Source: Halanaerobium saccharolyticum (GTDB lineage Bacteria > Bacillota > Halanaerobiia > Halanaerobiales > Halanaerobiaceae). Taken from it: DNA of 64,000 nucleotides. Below, in pieces: positions 8,109 to 16,358 of the stretch. A program made the position numbers and the translations under genes. The stretch lies in assembly GCF_004362045.1 (NCBI RefSeq), contig NZ_SNWX01000002.1:62001-126000 (forward strand), written 5' to 3'. Each line of letters starts with the position of its first letter. The first letter of the stretch is position 1. The notes beneath the pieces were generated by a model. That model was not told the DNA's origin, did no database searches, and saw only the letters and a program-made list of their open reading frames with translations.

Positions 8109-8399
8109 ATGTCGTTAATGATAGTTGGCGCAGATAATTTAGGATCGATTAGAGATAATGTCAAAGATTTAGGTTTTGAAGAGATTACCCACCTTAGTGG
8201 AAGAAAAAAATCTAAGTTCAGGAATTTTGAAATCCCTGCTGACACGGATTTTGTACTGGTGATGACTGATTACATAAACCATGCTGTAATGCGAAAAGTT
8301 AAAAGTGCAGCAAAAGAGCGTGGAGTCAGCGTTATTTATGCCCGCCGCAGCTGGTCTGCTATTTATAAAAAGCTGGAAAGAAGAGCAATTTGTGTTTAG
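8109..8399 (+). CDS. DUF2325 domain protein
   Basis: This 96-residue cytosolic protein has the DUF2325 pattern: an MIVGADNLGSI start, a central VLVMTDYINHAVMRKVKSAAKERGV, and a C-terminal IYARRSWSAI. It is a Rossmann-like half-domain of unknown function that often occurs near iron-transport genes. The ATG at 8109 is chosen because AAGGAGG precedes it; a longer frame would start inside the Fur box. The Fur-like operator points to iron-dependent expression. Confidence 0.8.
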   Translation: MSLMIVGADNLGSIRDNVKDLGFEEITHLSGRKKSKFRNFEIPADTDFVLVMTDYINHAVMRKVKSAAKERGVSVIYARRSWSAIYKKLERRAICV

Positions 8400-8466
8400 A
8401 CCATTCAAATTTATTCCAAAAATAAAGAGCTAAATTTACAAAAATAAATGCGAAAGGAAGATTATA

Positions 8467-8691
8467 ATGAGTAAAATTGGAGTTTTTTATGGTAGTACTA
8501 CAGGAGATACTGAGGAATTAGTTATGAGTCTGGCAGCATAATTTGTGGGTCAATATTCTGTTGAGAGTTATGACTTTAGCGAATCAAGAGCAGTAGTAGA
8601 TGGGAAGCTAATTGGTTTAGCAATAGATAATACAAATCAGGCGGATCTAACTGCTGAGAGGCTTAGTGAGTGGAGTTCGGATCTATTTTAG
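8467..8691 (+). pseudogene. Flavodoxin remnant with internal deletion and in-frame stop
   Basis: The first 24 codons read as a flavodoxin FMN-phosphate loop (KIGVFYGSTTGDTEELV) and then hit TAA at 8539. The same frame continues with a short flavodoxin-like strand and then jumps to a flavodoxin C terminus (VVDGKLIGLAIDNTNQADLT, then ERLSEW). A normal flavodoxin has about 170 codons; here 75 remain, so roughly half, including the FMN-binding centre, is gone. A good SD (AAAGGAAG) survives upstream. Recognition is from family patterns, not from an alignment. Confidence 0.75.
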
Positions 8692-8724
8692 AAATATGTT
8701 CTGTTTTAGATCTAATTTATTATT

Positions 8725-8907
8725 TTGGGCGATCAAAATTGTGTTGATGTAATTAAAGAAATTGATAAAAATAATCTAAAAGACTATACAGATGAAGAAA
8801 ATTTTAGGCTGGGAATAATGCTGGGTTATGATAGATTAAAACAGTGTGAACACTATGTAAAAAGAAAAGCTGAGAAAAGTGAAATAAAAAACCGGATTCC
8901 TGGTTAA
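8725..8907 (+). pseudogene. Probable truncated DUF2023-like protein
   Basis: The frame encodes 60 residues ending with a stretch (EENFRLGIMLGYDRLKQCEH) that I recognise as like the C-terminal half of DUF2023 proteins, which are often encoded beside flavodoxin. The N-terminal half is missing, there is no convincing SD before the TTG at 8725, and a stop lies just upstream in frame. Together with the broken flavodoxin upstream this looks like a decaying gene pair. A short expressed protein is an alternative. Confidence 0.5.
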
Positions 8908-8929
8908 GATTAGAGGGAATCCGGTTTTA
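8888..8929 (+). terminator. Intrinsic terminator after the flavodoxin/DUF2023 remnants
   Basis: An 11-13 bp stem (ACCGGATTCC pairing with GGAATCCGGT) has a short loop and is followed by TTTTATTATT. The stop codon of the truncated frame lies inside the loop. Confidence 0.85.
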
Positions 8930-8985
8930 TTATTTAATAAAGAGTGTTCATTTTGCTGAGTAGAATCTATTTCCAACATTTCCCA

Positions 8986-8998
8986 AGTACCCGGTACT
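8986..8998. repeat. Short GTACC-type palindrome
   Basis: AGTACCCGGTACT is a 13-base palindrome related to the GGTACCnGGTACC core of the large palindrome at 7976 and the copies at 13104-13143. It abuts the 3' end of the convergent cstA gene. Confidence 0.5.
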
Positions 8999-9000
8999 AG

Positions 9001-10440
9001 TTACACTGCTTCTTTTTGAACCATAACTTCTTCTTCAAATTGAGTGCTGTTAATTTTGGCAATATAAATTCCCATAGTTATAACTGCGATAATGATTCCA
9101 GCAGTGACTGAGAAGGTATAAGGTAACTGGAAACCTTCTGGAGCATAGAGAATATAGGTCGAAGAAACACCTGTCATAAAGAAGGCTGGAATCGAGGCAA
9201 TCCAGTGATTTTTACCGTGTTTGGCAAGCCAGACTGCACCGGCCCATAGAACAACCATGGCAACTGTCTGATTTGACCAGGCAAAATAGCGCCATAAAGC
9301 ATCAAAGTTAATCTGAGATAGGGCTCCCCCAACGATAAAAATTGGAATCGCCAGCATTAGTCTATTTTTAACCGATTTTTGTTCTAAACCAAAGATATCA
9401 GATAAAGTTAAACGAACACTTCTAAAAGCAGTATCTCCGGAAGTGATTGGAGCTGCAATTACACCCAACATTGCCAGGACTCCACCAACAGCTCCCATCA
9501 TTGTACCTGTAATTTCGTGGACAACACCGGCCGGTCCACCAAGCGAGCTCAGTGCACCATTAAGACCTCCAGTTCCCTGGAAAAATGTCATAGCTGCAGC
9601 TGCCCAGATTAAAGCAACAATACCTTCAGCTACCATTGCCCCATAAAAAATACGGCGGCCTTCTTTTTCATTGGTTGTACAGCGGGCCATAATCGGTGAC
9701 TGGGTTGAGTGGAAACCACTGATTGCACCACAGGCGATTGTTACAAATAATAAAGGCCACATTGGTAATTCACCGGGATGCAGATTGTTTAGAGCTATAT
9801 TTGGAATATTATAATCTCCAAAAATCAAGCCTCCCCCAACACCCAGGGCCATAATTAAAAGTGCCCCGCCAAAGATTGGATATAATTTACCGATAATTTG
9901 ATCAACTGGTAAGAAAGTAGCAATAAAATAGTAGCCCAGAATAATAACTAACCAGATATTAACTCCCATAAAGCCTGGTGTCAAGTTAGCCAGCAGCATA
10001 GCCGGTCCGGTCATAAAAACAGTTCCTACTAAAACTAAAAGCACAATACTAAAAACTCTCATAATCTGTCTGATGGTTCCTCCAAGATTTTCCCCGATAA
10101 TCTCAGAGATAGAGGCTCCTCCGGAACGAATAGAAAGCATTCCGGAAAGATAATCGTGGACCCCACCGGCAAAAATGGTACCAAGTACTATCCAGAGAAA
10201 AGCACTTGGCCCCCATAGAGCACCGGCAATTGCGCCAAAGATAGGTCCTAAACCGGCAATGTTTAAAAACTGGATCAGAAAAGCCTTTTTCCAGTCCATT
10301 GCTATGTAGTCTACACCATCTTCCATCGAAATTGCAGGAGTTTCCCGTTCAAACTGTGAACCAAAAATTTTGTCCACAATTTTTCCATAAGTAAAATAAC
10401 CAATAATTAATACAGCTAAAGAAATAAGAAAAGATGTCAT
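9001..10440 (-). CDS. cstA: CstA-family transporter (carbon starvation / pyruvate or peptide uptake)
   Basis: This multi-spanning inner-membrane protein of 479 residues begins like CstA (LIIGYFTYGKIVDKIFG). It carries the family patterns GLGPIFGAIAGALWGP, GAISGFHSTQSPIMARC and APITSGDTAFRS. It is shorter than E. coli CstA/BtsT (about 700 residues) and lacks their long C-terminal part; a compact form is common in Firmicutes. AGGGGG precedes the ATG. Upstream on the same strand lie a LytTR response regulator and a LytS-type kinase. In E. coli the BtsS/BtsR pair of that type switches on the pyruvate transporter BtsT. Pyruvate as substrate here is inferred from that parallel; peptides are the alternative. 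Confidence 0.9.
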   Translation of the reverse strand: MTSFLISLAVLIIGYFTYGKIVDKIFGSQFERETPAISMEDGVDYIAMDWKKAFLIQFLNIAGLGPIFGAIAGALWGPSAFLWIVLGTIFAGGVHDYLSGMLSIRSGGASISEIIGENLGGTIRQIMRVFSIVLLVLVGTVFMTGPAMLLANLTPGFMGVNIWLVIILGYYFIATFLPVDQIIGKLYPIFGGALLIMALGVGGGLIFGDYNIPNIALNNLHPGELPMWPLLFVTIACGAISGFHSTQSPIMARCTTNEKEGRRIFYGAMVAEGIVALIWAAAAMTFFQGTGGLNGALSSLGGPAGVVHEITGTMMGAVGGVLAMLGVIAAPITSGDTAFRSVRLTLSDIFGLEQKSVKNRLMLAIPIFIVGGALSQINFDALWRYFAWSNQTVAMVVLWAGAVWLAKHGKNHWIASIPAFFMTGVSSTYILYAPEGFQLPYTFSVTAGIIIAVITMGIYIAKINSTQFEEEVMVQKEAV

Positions 10441-10546
10441 TAAATATAACCCCCTAATAAATTTTTATTACATTTTAATTATACATGGATTCAGAGGTTA
10501 TAGAAGGATTTTTAACTGAATTGTAAAAATATTATACTCAATTGCA

Positions 10547-11314
10547 TTATTTGAGATTTAAGAGTTTATTTATCTGATCAACCCGGGAACGACTGACGGG
10601 AATTTTATGTTCCGAAAAATCTTCCATTAACACCTGATATTTACCTTTAAACCAGGGTATAACTGCTTTAATATGTCTCAAATTAACAATATAGCTTTTA
10701 TGAATCCGGAAAAACTGTTCCGGCAGCATCTTTTCTAATTCCTTAAGCTGAAATCCTGTCATATATGATTTTTTGTGGCAGTGAGCCCAGACTTTCTTTT
10801 CTTTAGTGGAAAAATAGTAAATATCCTCAAAATTGAGCATCAGATAATAATCTTTTTCCATCACTGCAATTTTATTCAGGCAGTCTTTTTGCTTTGAGCT
10901 ATTGAAATTTGCAAATAAATTTTCCAGCTGTTGATTAAAATCAGTGCTTTTATTAATTTCGTTTTTTGCCCGTTCTAAACTTTCTTCCAGGCGCTGGTCA
11001 CTGATTGGTTTTAATAAATAATCAACTGCAGATAGCCTAAAAGCTTCGACTGCATATTCATCATAGGCGGTAGTAAAAATAATATAAGGAGCAGTTTTTT
11101 GCTGTTTTAAAATTCGAGCAATTTCGATTCCACTTTTACCCGGGATCTGAATATCTAAAAAAAGCAGATCAATTTTATTTTTCTGTAAAATTTCAAATGC
11201 CCTTTTGCCATCTGCTATTTCGTAAAGAACTTCAAAGTCGGGATCTTCTTCAATTAAAAACTTTAACTCATCTCTAGCCAATTTTTCATCTTCGACAATC
11301 ATTGTTTTGATCAT
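10547..11314 (-). CDS. LytTR-type response regulator (BtsR/YpdB-like)
   Basis: This DNA-binding response regulator has 255 residues. The receiver domain (1-120) has the acidic pair in MIVEDEKLA, the phospho-acceptor Asp in LLFLDIQIPGKSG and the conserved Lys in YLLKPI. The C-terminal part (about 145-250) is a LytTR domain with FFRIHKSYIVNLRHI. Its ATG overlaps the stop of the kinase gene by one base, so the pair is translationally coupled. The cstA gene follows 106 bases downstream and is the likely target. Confidence 0.93.
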   Translation of the reverse strand: MIKTMIVEDEKLARDELKFLIEEDPDFEVLYEIADGKRAFEILQKNKIDLLFLDIQIPGKSGIEIARILKQQKTAPYIIFTTAYDEYAVEAFRLSAVDYLLKPISDQRLEESLERAKNEINKSTDFNQQLENLFANFNSSKQKDCLNKIAVMEKDYYLMLNFEDIYYFSTKEKKVWAHCHKKSYMTGFQLKELEKMLPEQFFRIHKSYIVNLRHIKAVIPWFKGKYQVLMEDFSEHKIPVSRSRVDQINKLLNLK

Positions 11315-13020
11315 CAGTTTGCTTTTCTCCTTTCAAAAAGAAACTCGGAAGGAATCTTGATTATATTTTGAGTACCCTGCCCGGCTGCAGATTTAATTTT
11401 GAAGTCTGCATTACTGCCGTAAACAGAATGTAATCTCTCTTTTATATTATTGATTCCTATGCGATCATTATTTCCATTTTCAATTTCAGCAATTTTTGCC
11501 TCGGTTATTCCCGGCCCGTTATCTTCAATACTGATCTGGAGCTGATCACCCTTTTTCTGGGCACTGACAATAATCTGGCCGCCTTCTTCCTGAGGGTAAA
11601 TTCCATGTTTAATCGAATTTTCAACTAAAGGTTGAATAATAAATGGTGGTATAATAGTACCTTTTAATTCAGCCGGGATTTCCCACTTGACCTGAAGTCT
11701 TTTGTCCAGTCTTGCTTTTTCTATACTTAAATAATCCTGACAGAATTCAATTTCCTCCTCTAAGGTTATTTGATACACATCTCTCTTTAGAGTTCTGCGG
11801 AAGATGCCTGCCAGTTTTATCAGCAGTTCCCGGGCCTGCCGGGGCTGAGTTCTGCAGGAAGCAGCAATTGCATTAAGTGAGTTGAAAAGAAAATGTGGAT
11901 TAACCTGAGCCTGGAGAGCTTTAAGTTCAGCTTCACTCTTAAGTTCAGCCTGTTTTGATAATTTGGCCAGCTTAATTTGAGTTGCCAGCAGGTTAGAAAT
12001 TCCTTCTGCCAGTTTAATATCCAGCACAGTTATTTTTTGATTACAGCGGTATAATTTGAGAAGTCCATAAACACTATTTTCAATTTTTAAAGGAGTAATT
12101 ACAGCATCAGTTAACTGACATCCCTGATGATTGCAGTTAATTTCTTTTTTATTATCAATCAGGATAGATTTTTTTTGCTCGATGGCTCTGCGGCTGGCTT
12201 CAGTTTTGATTTCCTCACCTGCAAGATGATGATCTTCTCCGGTACCGGTAAAAGCTAGAACCGTTTCTTTATCAGTTATAGAAACTGCATCAACCTGACT
12301 TTCTTTTTTGATCATCTTAATAATCTCTGCCGCAGCTTCCTGGTCAAGCCCATCTTGCAGCAGCGGTAATGAGCGATCAGCTATAGAAAGTACTTTCTCT
12401 GCCTGTAAAGCTCTTATTTTTTGATTATCTTCCTTAACTTTATTCAAAATGCTGATAAAAATTGCTATCCCCAGACTGTTGCTCAGGATCATTGGAATGG
12501 CAATGATTTTAACTAATTCTACTGCCTGAGCCAGGGGGCGGCTGAAAAGAACTACGATGATCATTTCCACCGTTAAGGCAAAAGCTCCAATTAAAAATCC
12601 ATTTTTAAAATTTATTTCATTATTGCGATACTTTTTATAAAAAAGCCCCCCAATTAGGCCGCTGGTTGTTGTACCTATCGCACAGGCTAAAGCTGTAAAA
12701 CCTCCCAGCGAAAAGCGGTGAAGACCTGCAATTAAACCTGCTGTAAGGCCGACAAGTGGGCCACCTAAAATCCCGCCCATCAGGGCACCGATAGCTCTAA
12801 TATTGGCATAGGCATCCATAATAATGATTCCCAGAAATGTACCCAGAATTGATAAAACTGCAAAAAAGATTGTCAAAAATATTTTTTCGTATTTATTAAA
12901 ATTATCAGCAAAAATATGTTTTACACTATTGAGACGGCTTAAAATATAGGCAAAAGTTACTATTACACTCATGCTTTTAAAAAGGGTAAATAATACTTCC
13001 AAAATTCTGCTGTTATACAT
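11314..13020 (-). CDS. LytS-family sensor histidine kinase (5TMR-LYT)
   Basis: This 568-residue membrane kinase has an N-terminal 5TMR-LYT sensor of about six hydrophobic segments (residues 10-185, including the Gly-rich GALMGGILGGPLVGLTAGLI). A GAF-like domain (about 210-345) follows, then the His-kinase motif QVNPHFLFNSLNAI around residue 375 with the phospho-His. The C terminus is an ATPase domain (VENSIKHGI N box, IEDNGPGI G box). It is encoded immediately upstream of its LytTR regulator. By analogy with BtsS/YpdA it may sense extracellular pyruvate, but the ligand cannot be read from the sequence. Confidence 0.93.
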   Translation of the reverse strand: MYNSRILEVLFTLFKSMSVIVTFAYILSRLNSVKHIFADNFNKYEKIFLTIFFAVLSILGTFLGIIIMDAYANIRAIGALMGGILGGPLVGLTAGLIAGLHRFSLGGFTALACAIGTTTSGLIGGLFYKKYRNNEINFKNGFLIGAFALTVEMIIVVLFSRPLAQAVELVKIIAIPMILSNSLGIAIFISILNKVKEDNQKIRALQAEKVLSIADRSLPLLQDGLDQEAAAEIIKMIKKESQVDAVSITDKETVLAFTGTGEDHHLAGEEIKTEASRRAIEQKKSILIDNKKEINCNHQGCQLTDAVITPLKIENSVYGLLKLYRCNQKITVLDIKLAEGISNLLATQIKLAKLSKQAELKSEAELKALQAQVNPHFLFNSLNAIAASCRTQPRQARELLIKLAGIFRRTLKRDVYQITLEEEIEFCQDYLSIEKARLDKRLQVKWEIPAELKGTIIPPFIIQPLVENSIKHGIYPQEEGGQIIVSAQKKGDQLQISIEDNGPGITEAKIAEIENGNNDRIGINNIKERLHSVYGSNADFKIKSAAGQGTQNIIKIPSEFLFERRKAN

Positions 13021-13103
13021 AATCCTCTCCTTTAAAAAGTCTTAACCTTCTCTTGATTAAATAATACTACAATAGATTTACTTATTCAAATTCAATTTTT
13101 TTT

Positions 13104-13143
13104 GGTACCTGGTCCAGTAAAAAGATTTAGGTACCTGGTACCT
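13104..13143. repeat. Pair of GGTACCTGGT repeats
   Basis: GGTACCTGGT at 13104-13113 is followed by AGGTACCTGGTACCT at 13129-13143, itself a 15-base palindrome. Both match the arms of the 44-bp palindrome at 7976. They lie between the divergent kinase and HD-GYP genes. Confidence 0.6.
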
Positions 13144-13231
13144 GACGTTGATTGCTATTATTTAACTGAATTGATATACTAAATGGTATAGTATAAGATT
13201 AATTATAATTTAAATGTGGGAGAGAACAGTA

Positions 13232-15073
13232 TTGCTCAAAATAGTAATTATCATAAATGATGTCATAGAAAAAAACAAAATAAAATCTCACCTCAATCGG
13301 GCTAAAAGGAAAATAAGAGATTTTGATTTTGAACTGGTTAAAGAATTTGATGATAACCGCCAGGCAGTCAATTATCTTTATCAGAATTCCGGGATAGATA
13401 TCATAATAGTCGAAAATGCTATAGGTAAGGTGTTTTCTGGACTGGATTTAGTAATGCTGGCAGAGAAAGAATTTCCCGGGACAAGTTTAATACTTCTGAA
13501 TGAGTCGGGTAATGAGCTTGAACTTGATTTTAGAAATGTCAGTAATCTGACTGCCATTTTAAATAAAAGGGAAAGTTATTCTACTTTTAGTAATCTGCTA
13601 TTATTAACCATTTTGAAACAGAAACATAAAAATGAGGAATCCAGAAAAAAAGAAAAAAAGTTGAATGATTATCGGACAATTATTGATCATACTCATGATG
13701 CAATATTTTTGCTGGAGGTGGATTGTGACGAAAATTTTTATTATAAGCGAATTAATGCTACCCATCAGCGTTTAACAGCTCTGAGTAATGAGGAGATTCA
13801 GGGGAAGAGGACCGATGAAATTTTCGGAGAAGAAGTTGCAGCAGAATTGGAGAAAAATTACCGCAGATGTTTAAGAAAAAAAGGTCGGATTAACTATACG
13901 GAAAAACTGAAATTTCCGGCCGGTCAAAAATACTGGCAGACAACATTATATCCGGTTGTGCGAAATGGAAGAGTAGAAGAGATTGTGGGAGCCTCCTATG
14001 ATATTACTGATATGGAGGCCAAACAGCAGAGGTTAGATTATATTAAAAGACATGATAGACTGACCGGGCTTTATAATAAAGAATATTTTAATCAGTTATT
14101 TGCTGAGCTTAATCAAAAACAGGAGGATGATCTGGCTTTAATTCTGCTTAATGTTGAAAATTTTCATCTGGTAAATAAGTTTTTTAGTTATCAAAAAGGT
14201 GATCAGATTTTAAAAGAAATTGCTTCTATTCTGGCTCAAGTTTCGGATAATAATAAAATTGCAGCTCATTTATGTGCAGATCATTTTGCTGTAATTTTAA
14301 AAAACCAGAGCAGTTTAGCAGTAGAAAAAACACTTAATTTTATTAAAAAAGAAGTGGGGCAGATTAATATTAAGGGGATTTACATTGATATTGGTGCAGT
14401 TTCTTTAAATAAAGTTAATAATAAAATAAATGCTCATGATTTTTTTAATGACGGGGTTTCAAAATTAATACTGCATAGATATAAAGCAAGTAAAAATAGT
14501 AAATTCTACTGCTCATTAATGAAGTATCTCGAGGAAAACAATTATAAAGAATTAAGGCGGTATAAACAACTTATCAAAATCACAAAAAAGACTGCCGCTT
14601 ATTTTAAATTAAATAAAAAAGAAAAAACAAAACTGCTGCTGCTGGCCAGACACCATGATCTGGGTAAATTAGCTCTGGATAAAAACATTGTAAAAAAAGG
14701 AGAAAATTTAACAGCAGAAGAGTGGCACGAATATCAAAAACATGTCTTGATTTCTGCTAATTTTGCTGCCTACTATCATGATCTAGCTGGAATCCGCAAT
14801 TTAATTTACTCCCAGCATGAACATTTTGATGGCAGCGGCTGGCCGGAAGGACTAAAAGGAAATAAAATACCATATCTAAGCAGACTTTTTGCAGTCATTA
14901 ATTTTTACAGCAAGTTAAAATCAAATCTATATTTTCCTTTTTCCCAAAACGCCTATTATTTTGGAGCTCTGGAAGAGGAAGAAATTGTTAGAGAATTCAA
15001 TCACTATCGTGCAAAAGTTTTTGACCCGCAAATTGTGGATAAATTTTTATCTTTTCTTAAAATTGAAAGTTAA
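13232..15073 (+). CDS. Receiver-PAS-degenerate GGDEF-HD-GYP signalling protein
   Basis: The protein has about 613 residues with four modules. Residues 1-120 resemble a receiver domain, 140-265 a PAS domain, 270-395 a GGDEF domain whose active-site motif is CADHF (not GGDEF, so cyclase activity is unlikely), and 440-605 an HD-GYP domain. The HD-GYP domain retains HHDLGK and HEHFDGSGWPEGLKG, with GW in place of GY. A cyclic-di-GMP phosphodiesterase is therefore the likely output. I chose the TTG at 13232 because GGGAGAG sits 7 bases before it; the frame also opens at ATG 13214, which has no ribosome binding site. Confidence 0.85.
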   Translation: MLKIVIIINDVIEKNKIKSHLNRAKRKIRDFDFELVKEFDDNRQAVNYLYQNSGIDIIIVENAIGKVFSGLDLVMLAEKEFPGTSLILLNESGNELELDFRNVSNLTAILNKRESYSTFSNLLLLTILKQKHKNEESRKKEKKLNDYRTIIDHTHDAIFLLEVDCDENFYYKRINATHQRLTALSNEEIQGKRTDEIFGEEVAAELEKNYRRCLRKKGRINYTEKLKFPAGQKYWQTTLYPVVRNGRVEEIVGASYDITDMEAKQQRLDYIKRHDRLTGLYNKEYFNQLFAELNQKQEDDLALILLNVENFHLVNKFFSYQKGDQILKEIASILAQVSDNNKIAAHLCADHFAVILKNQSSLAVEKTLNFIKKEVGQINIKGIYIDIGAVSLNKVNNKINAHDFFNDGVSKLILHRYKASKNSKFYCSLMKYLEENNYKELRRYKQLIKITKKTAAYFKLNKKEKTKLLLLARHHDLGKLALDKNIVKKGENLTAEEWHEYQKHVLISANFAAYYHDLAGIRNLIYSQHEHFDGSGWPEGLKGNKIPYLSRLFAVINFYSKLKSNLYFPFSQNAYYFGALEEEEIVREFNHYRAKVFDPQIVDKFLSFLKIES

Positions 15074-15216
15074 GTGGATAAGTAGGTTTAAATAGATAGT
15101 TATCCACAAGTTACTCACAAAACAGGTGTTTTATCCACAGTTGTTAACAATTAATCAACAAAAATTGTGGATTAAAACCCATAGTTATCAACAATTTATC
15201 CACAAAATGTGGATAT
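15073..15216. promoter_or_regulatory. DnaA-box cluster
   Basis: Three perfect DnaA boxes TTATCCACA lie on the + strand at 15100, 15131 and 15196. One-mismatch boxes lie at 15185 (+), and on the - strand at 15073, 15166 and 15208. Weaker ones occur at 15111 and 15152. All fall within 145 bases, followed by about 60 very AT-rich bases before the corA ribosome binding site. Such density is typical of replication origins or DnaA-titrating clusters. No dnaA, dnaN, rpmH or other origin-linked gene is nearby. Confidence 0.8.
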
Positions 15217-15308
15217 TAAAAATAATTACTAATAAAAAGAGGATTTAAAAAATCACTTTTCCAGGCGAAACTGGTAAAAAATAAATACTTTGTTAAAGGA
15301 GGAGCCAA

Positions 15309-16358
15309 ATGAGAAAATTTTCGCGAGTTAAGTCAAGTGAAATCGGACATACTCCCGGTACTTTACACGGAATTGAAAAAGATATAGAGGCCGAAATTGA
15401 GTTAATTCAATTTAATGAAGACAATGTTAAGAAAAAAACAGTTGAAGATTTTTCGTTAGAATTACTGGAAGCAGATTATGTCAACTGGGTTAATATTACC
15501 GGAATTCACGATGTAGAATTGGTTAAAGAGGTGGGAAAAGCAATTGATTTACATCCTCTTACCCTGGAAGATATTACTAATACCCGGCAGCGGCCAAAAA
15601 AGGAAGAATTTGATGATTATATAATAACAATTCTGGATATGCTGAGTTATCAGGGAGAATACATCCAGTCAGAACAGGTGAGTTTGATTTTGCTGAAAAA
15701 CACAGTTATTACTTTTCAGGAAGCCCGGGGTGATGATTTCAATCCGGTTCGAGTTAGAATTGAAGAAAATAAAGGACAGATTAGAAAAAAGAAAGCAGAT
15801 TATTTATTTTATGCCCTACTGGATTCAATAGTAGATAATTATTTTCACATTTTAGAAAGAAACGAAGAGGTTTTAGAGGAGCTGGATGATTTAGTGGTTG
15901 CTGCTAAAACTGGTGCTGATACTTTAGAGACTATTCAGAATTTAAAACAGGAGATAGTCTTTTTACGGAAAACTATCTGGCCTTTAAATACAATTTTGGG
16001 TAATCTCTACCGGATTGAATCTCCACTCATCAAACAGGAAACAGATTACTACCTGCGTGATGTTTATGACCATATCGGCCAGCTGATGGATGAGATTGAT
16101 GTCAGCCGGGACATGCTCTCGAGTATGCTGGATATTTATCTTTCCAATAAAAGCAACAAAATGAACGAAGTCATGCAGTTTTTAACAGTAATTTCTACAA
16201 TTTTTATCCCCCTGACTTTTATTGCCGGAGTTTATGGAATGAATTTTGCCTACATGCCCGAACTGGAACACGAGCTTGCCTATCCTGCTGTGATGTTTTT
16301 GATGCTGGTAATTGCTGTAATCCAATTGATTTATTTTAAGAGGAAAAAATGGTTCTAG
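15309..16358 (+). CDS. corA: CorA-type magnesium/cobalt transporter
   Basis: This 349-residue protein has a large cytosolic N-terminal funnel domain (residues 1-285) and two C-terminal membrane helices. The selectivity motif YGMNF lies between them and is followed by the acidic periplasmic loop MPELEHE. It ends in a basic tail (KRKKWF), as in CorA. It forms a Mg2+ (Co2+, Ni2+) channel. The SD AAAGGAGGAG precedes the ATG. Its stop overlaps the start of the DUF445 gene by ten bases. Confidence 0.95.
   Translation: MRKFSRVKSSEIGHTPGTLHGIEKDIEAEIELIQFNEDNVKKKTVEDFSLELLEADYVNWVNITGIHDVELVKEVGKAIDLHPLTLEDITNTRQRPKKEEFDDYIITILDMLSYQGEYIQSEQVSLILLKNTVITFQEARGDDFNPVRVRIEENKGQIRKKKADYLFYALLDSIVDNYFHILERNEEVLEELDDLVVAAKTGADTLETIQNLKQEIVFLRKTIWPLNTILGNLYRIESPLIKQETDYYLRDVYDHIGQLMDEIDVSRDMLSSMLDIYLSNKSNKMNEVMQFLTVISTIFIPLTFIAGVYGMNFAYMPELEHELAYPAVMFLMLVIAVIQLIYFKRKKWF

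Noticed and set aside
15073-15216. Calling the DnaA-box cluster oriC outright
   Set aside because: No dnaA, dnaN, gyrB or rpmH nearby and no skew information within one window; kept as a DnaA-box cluster only.
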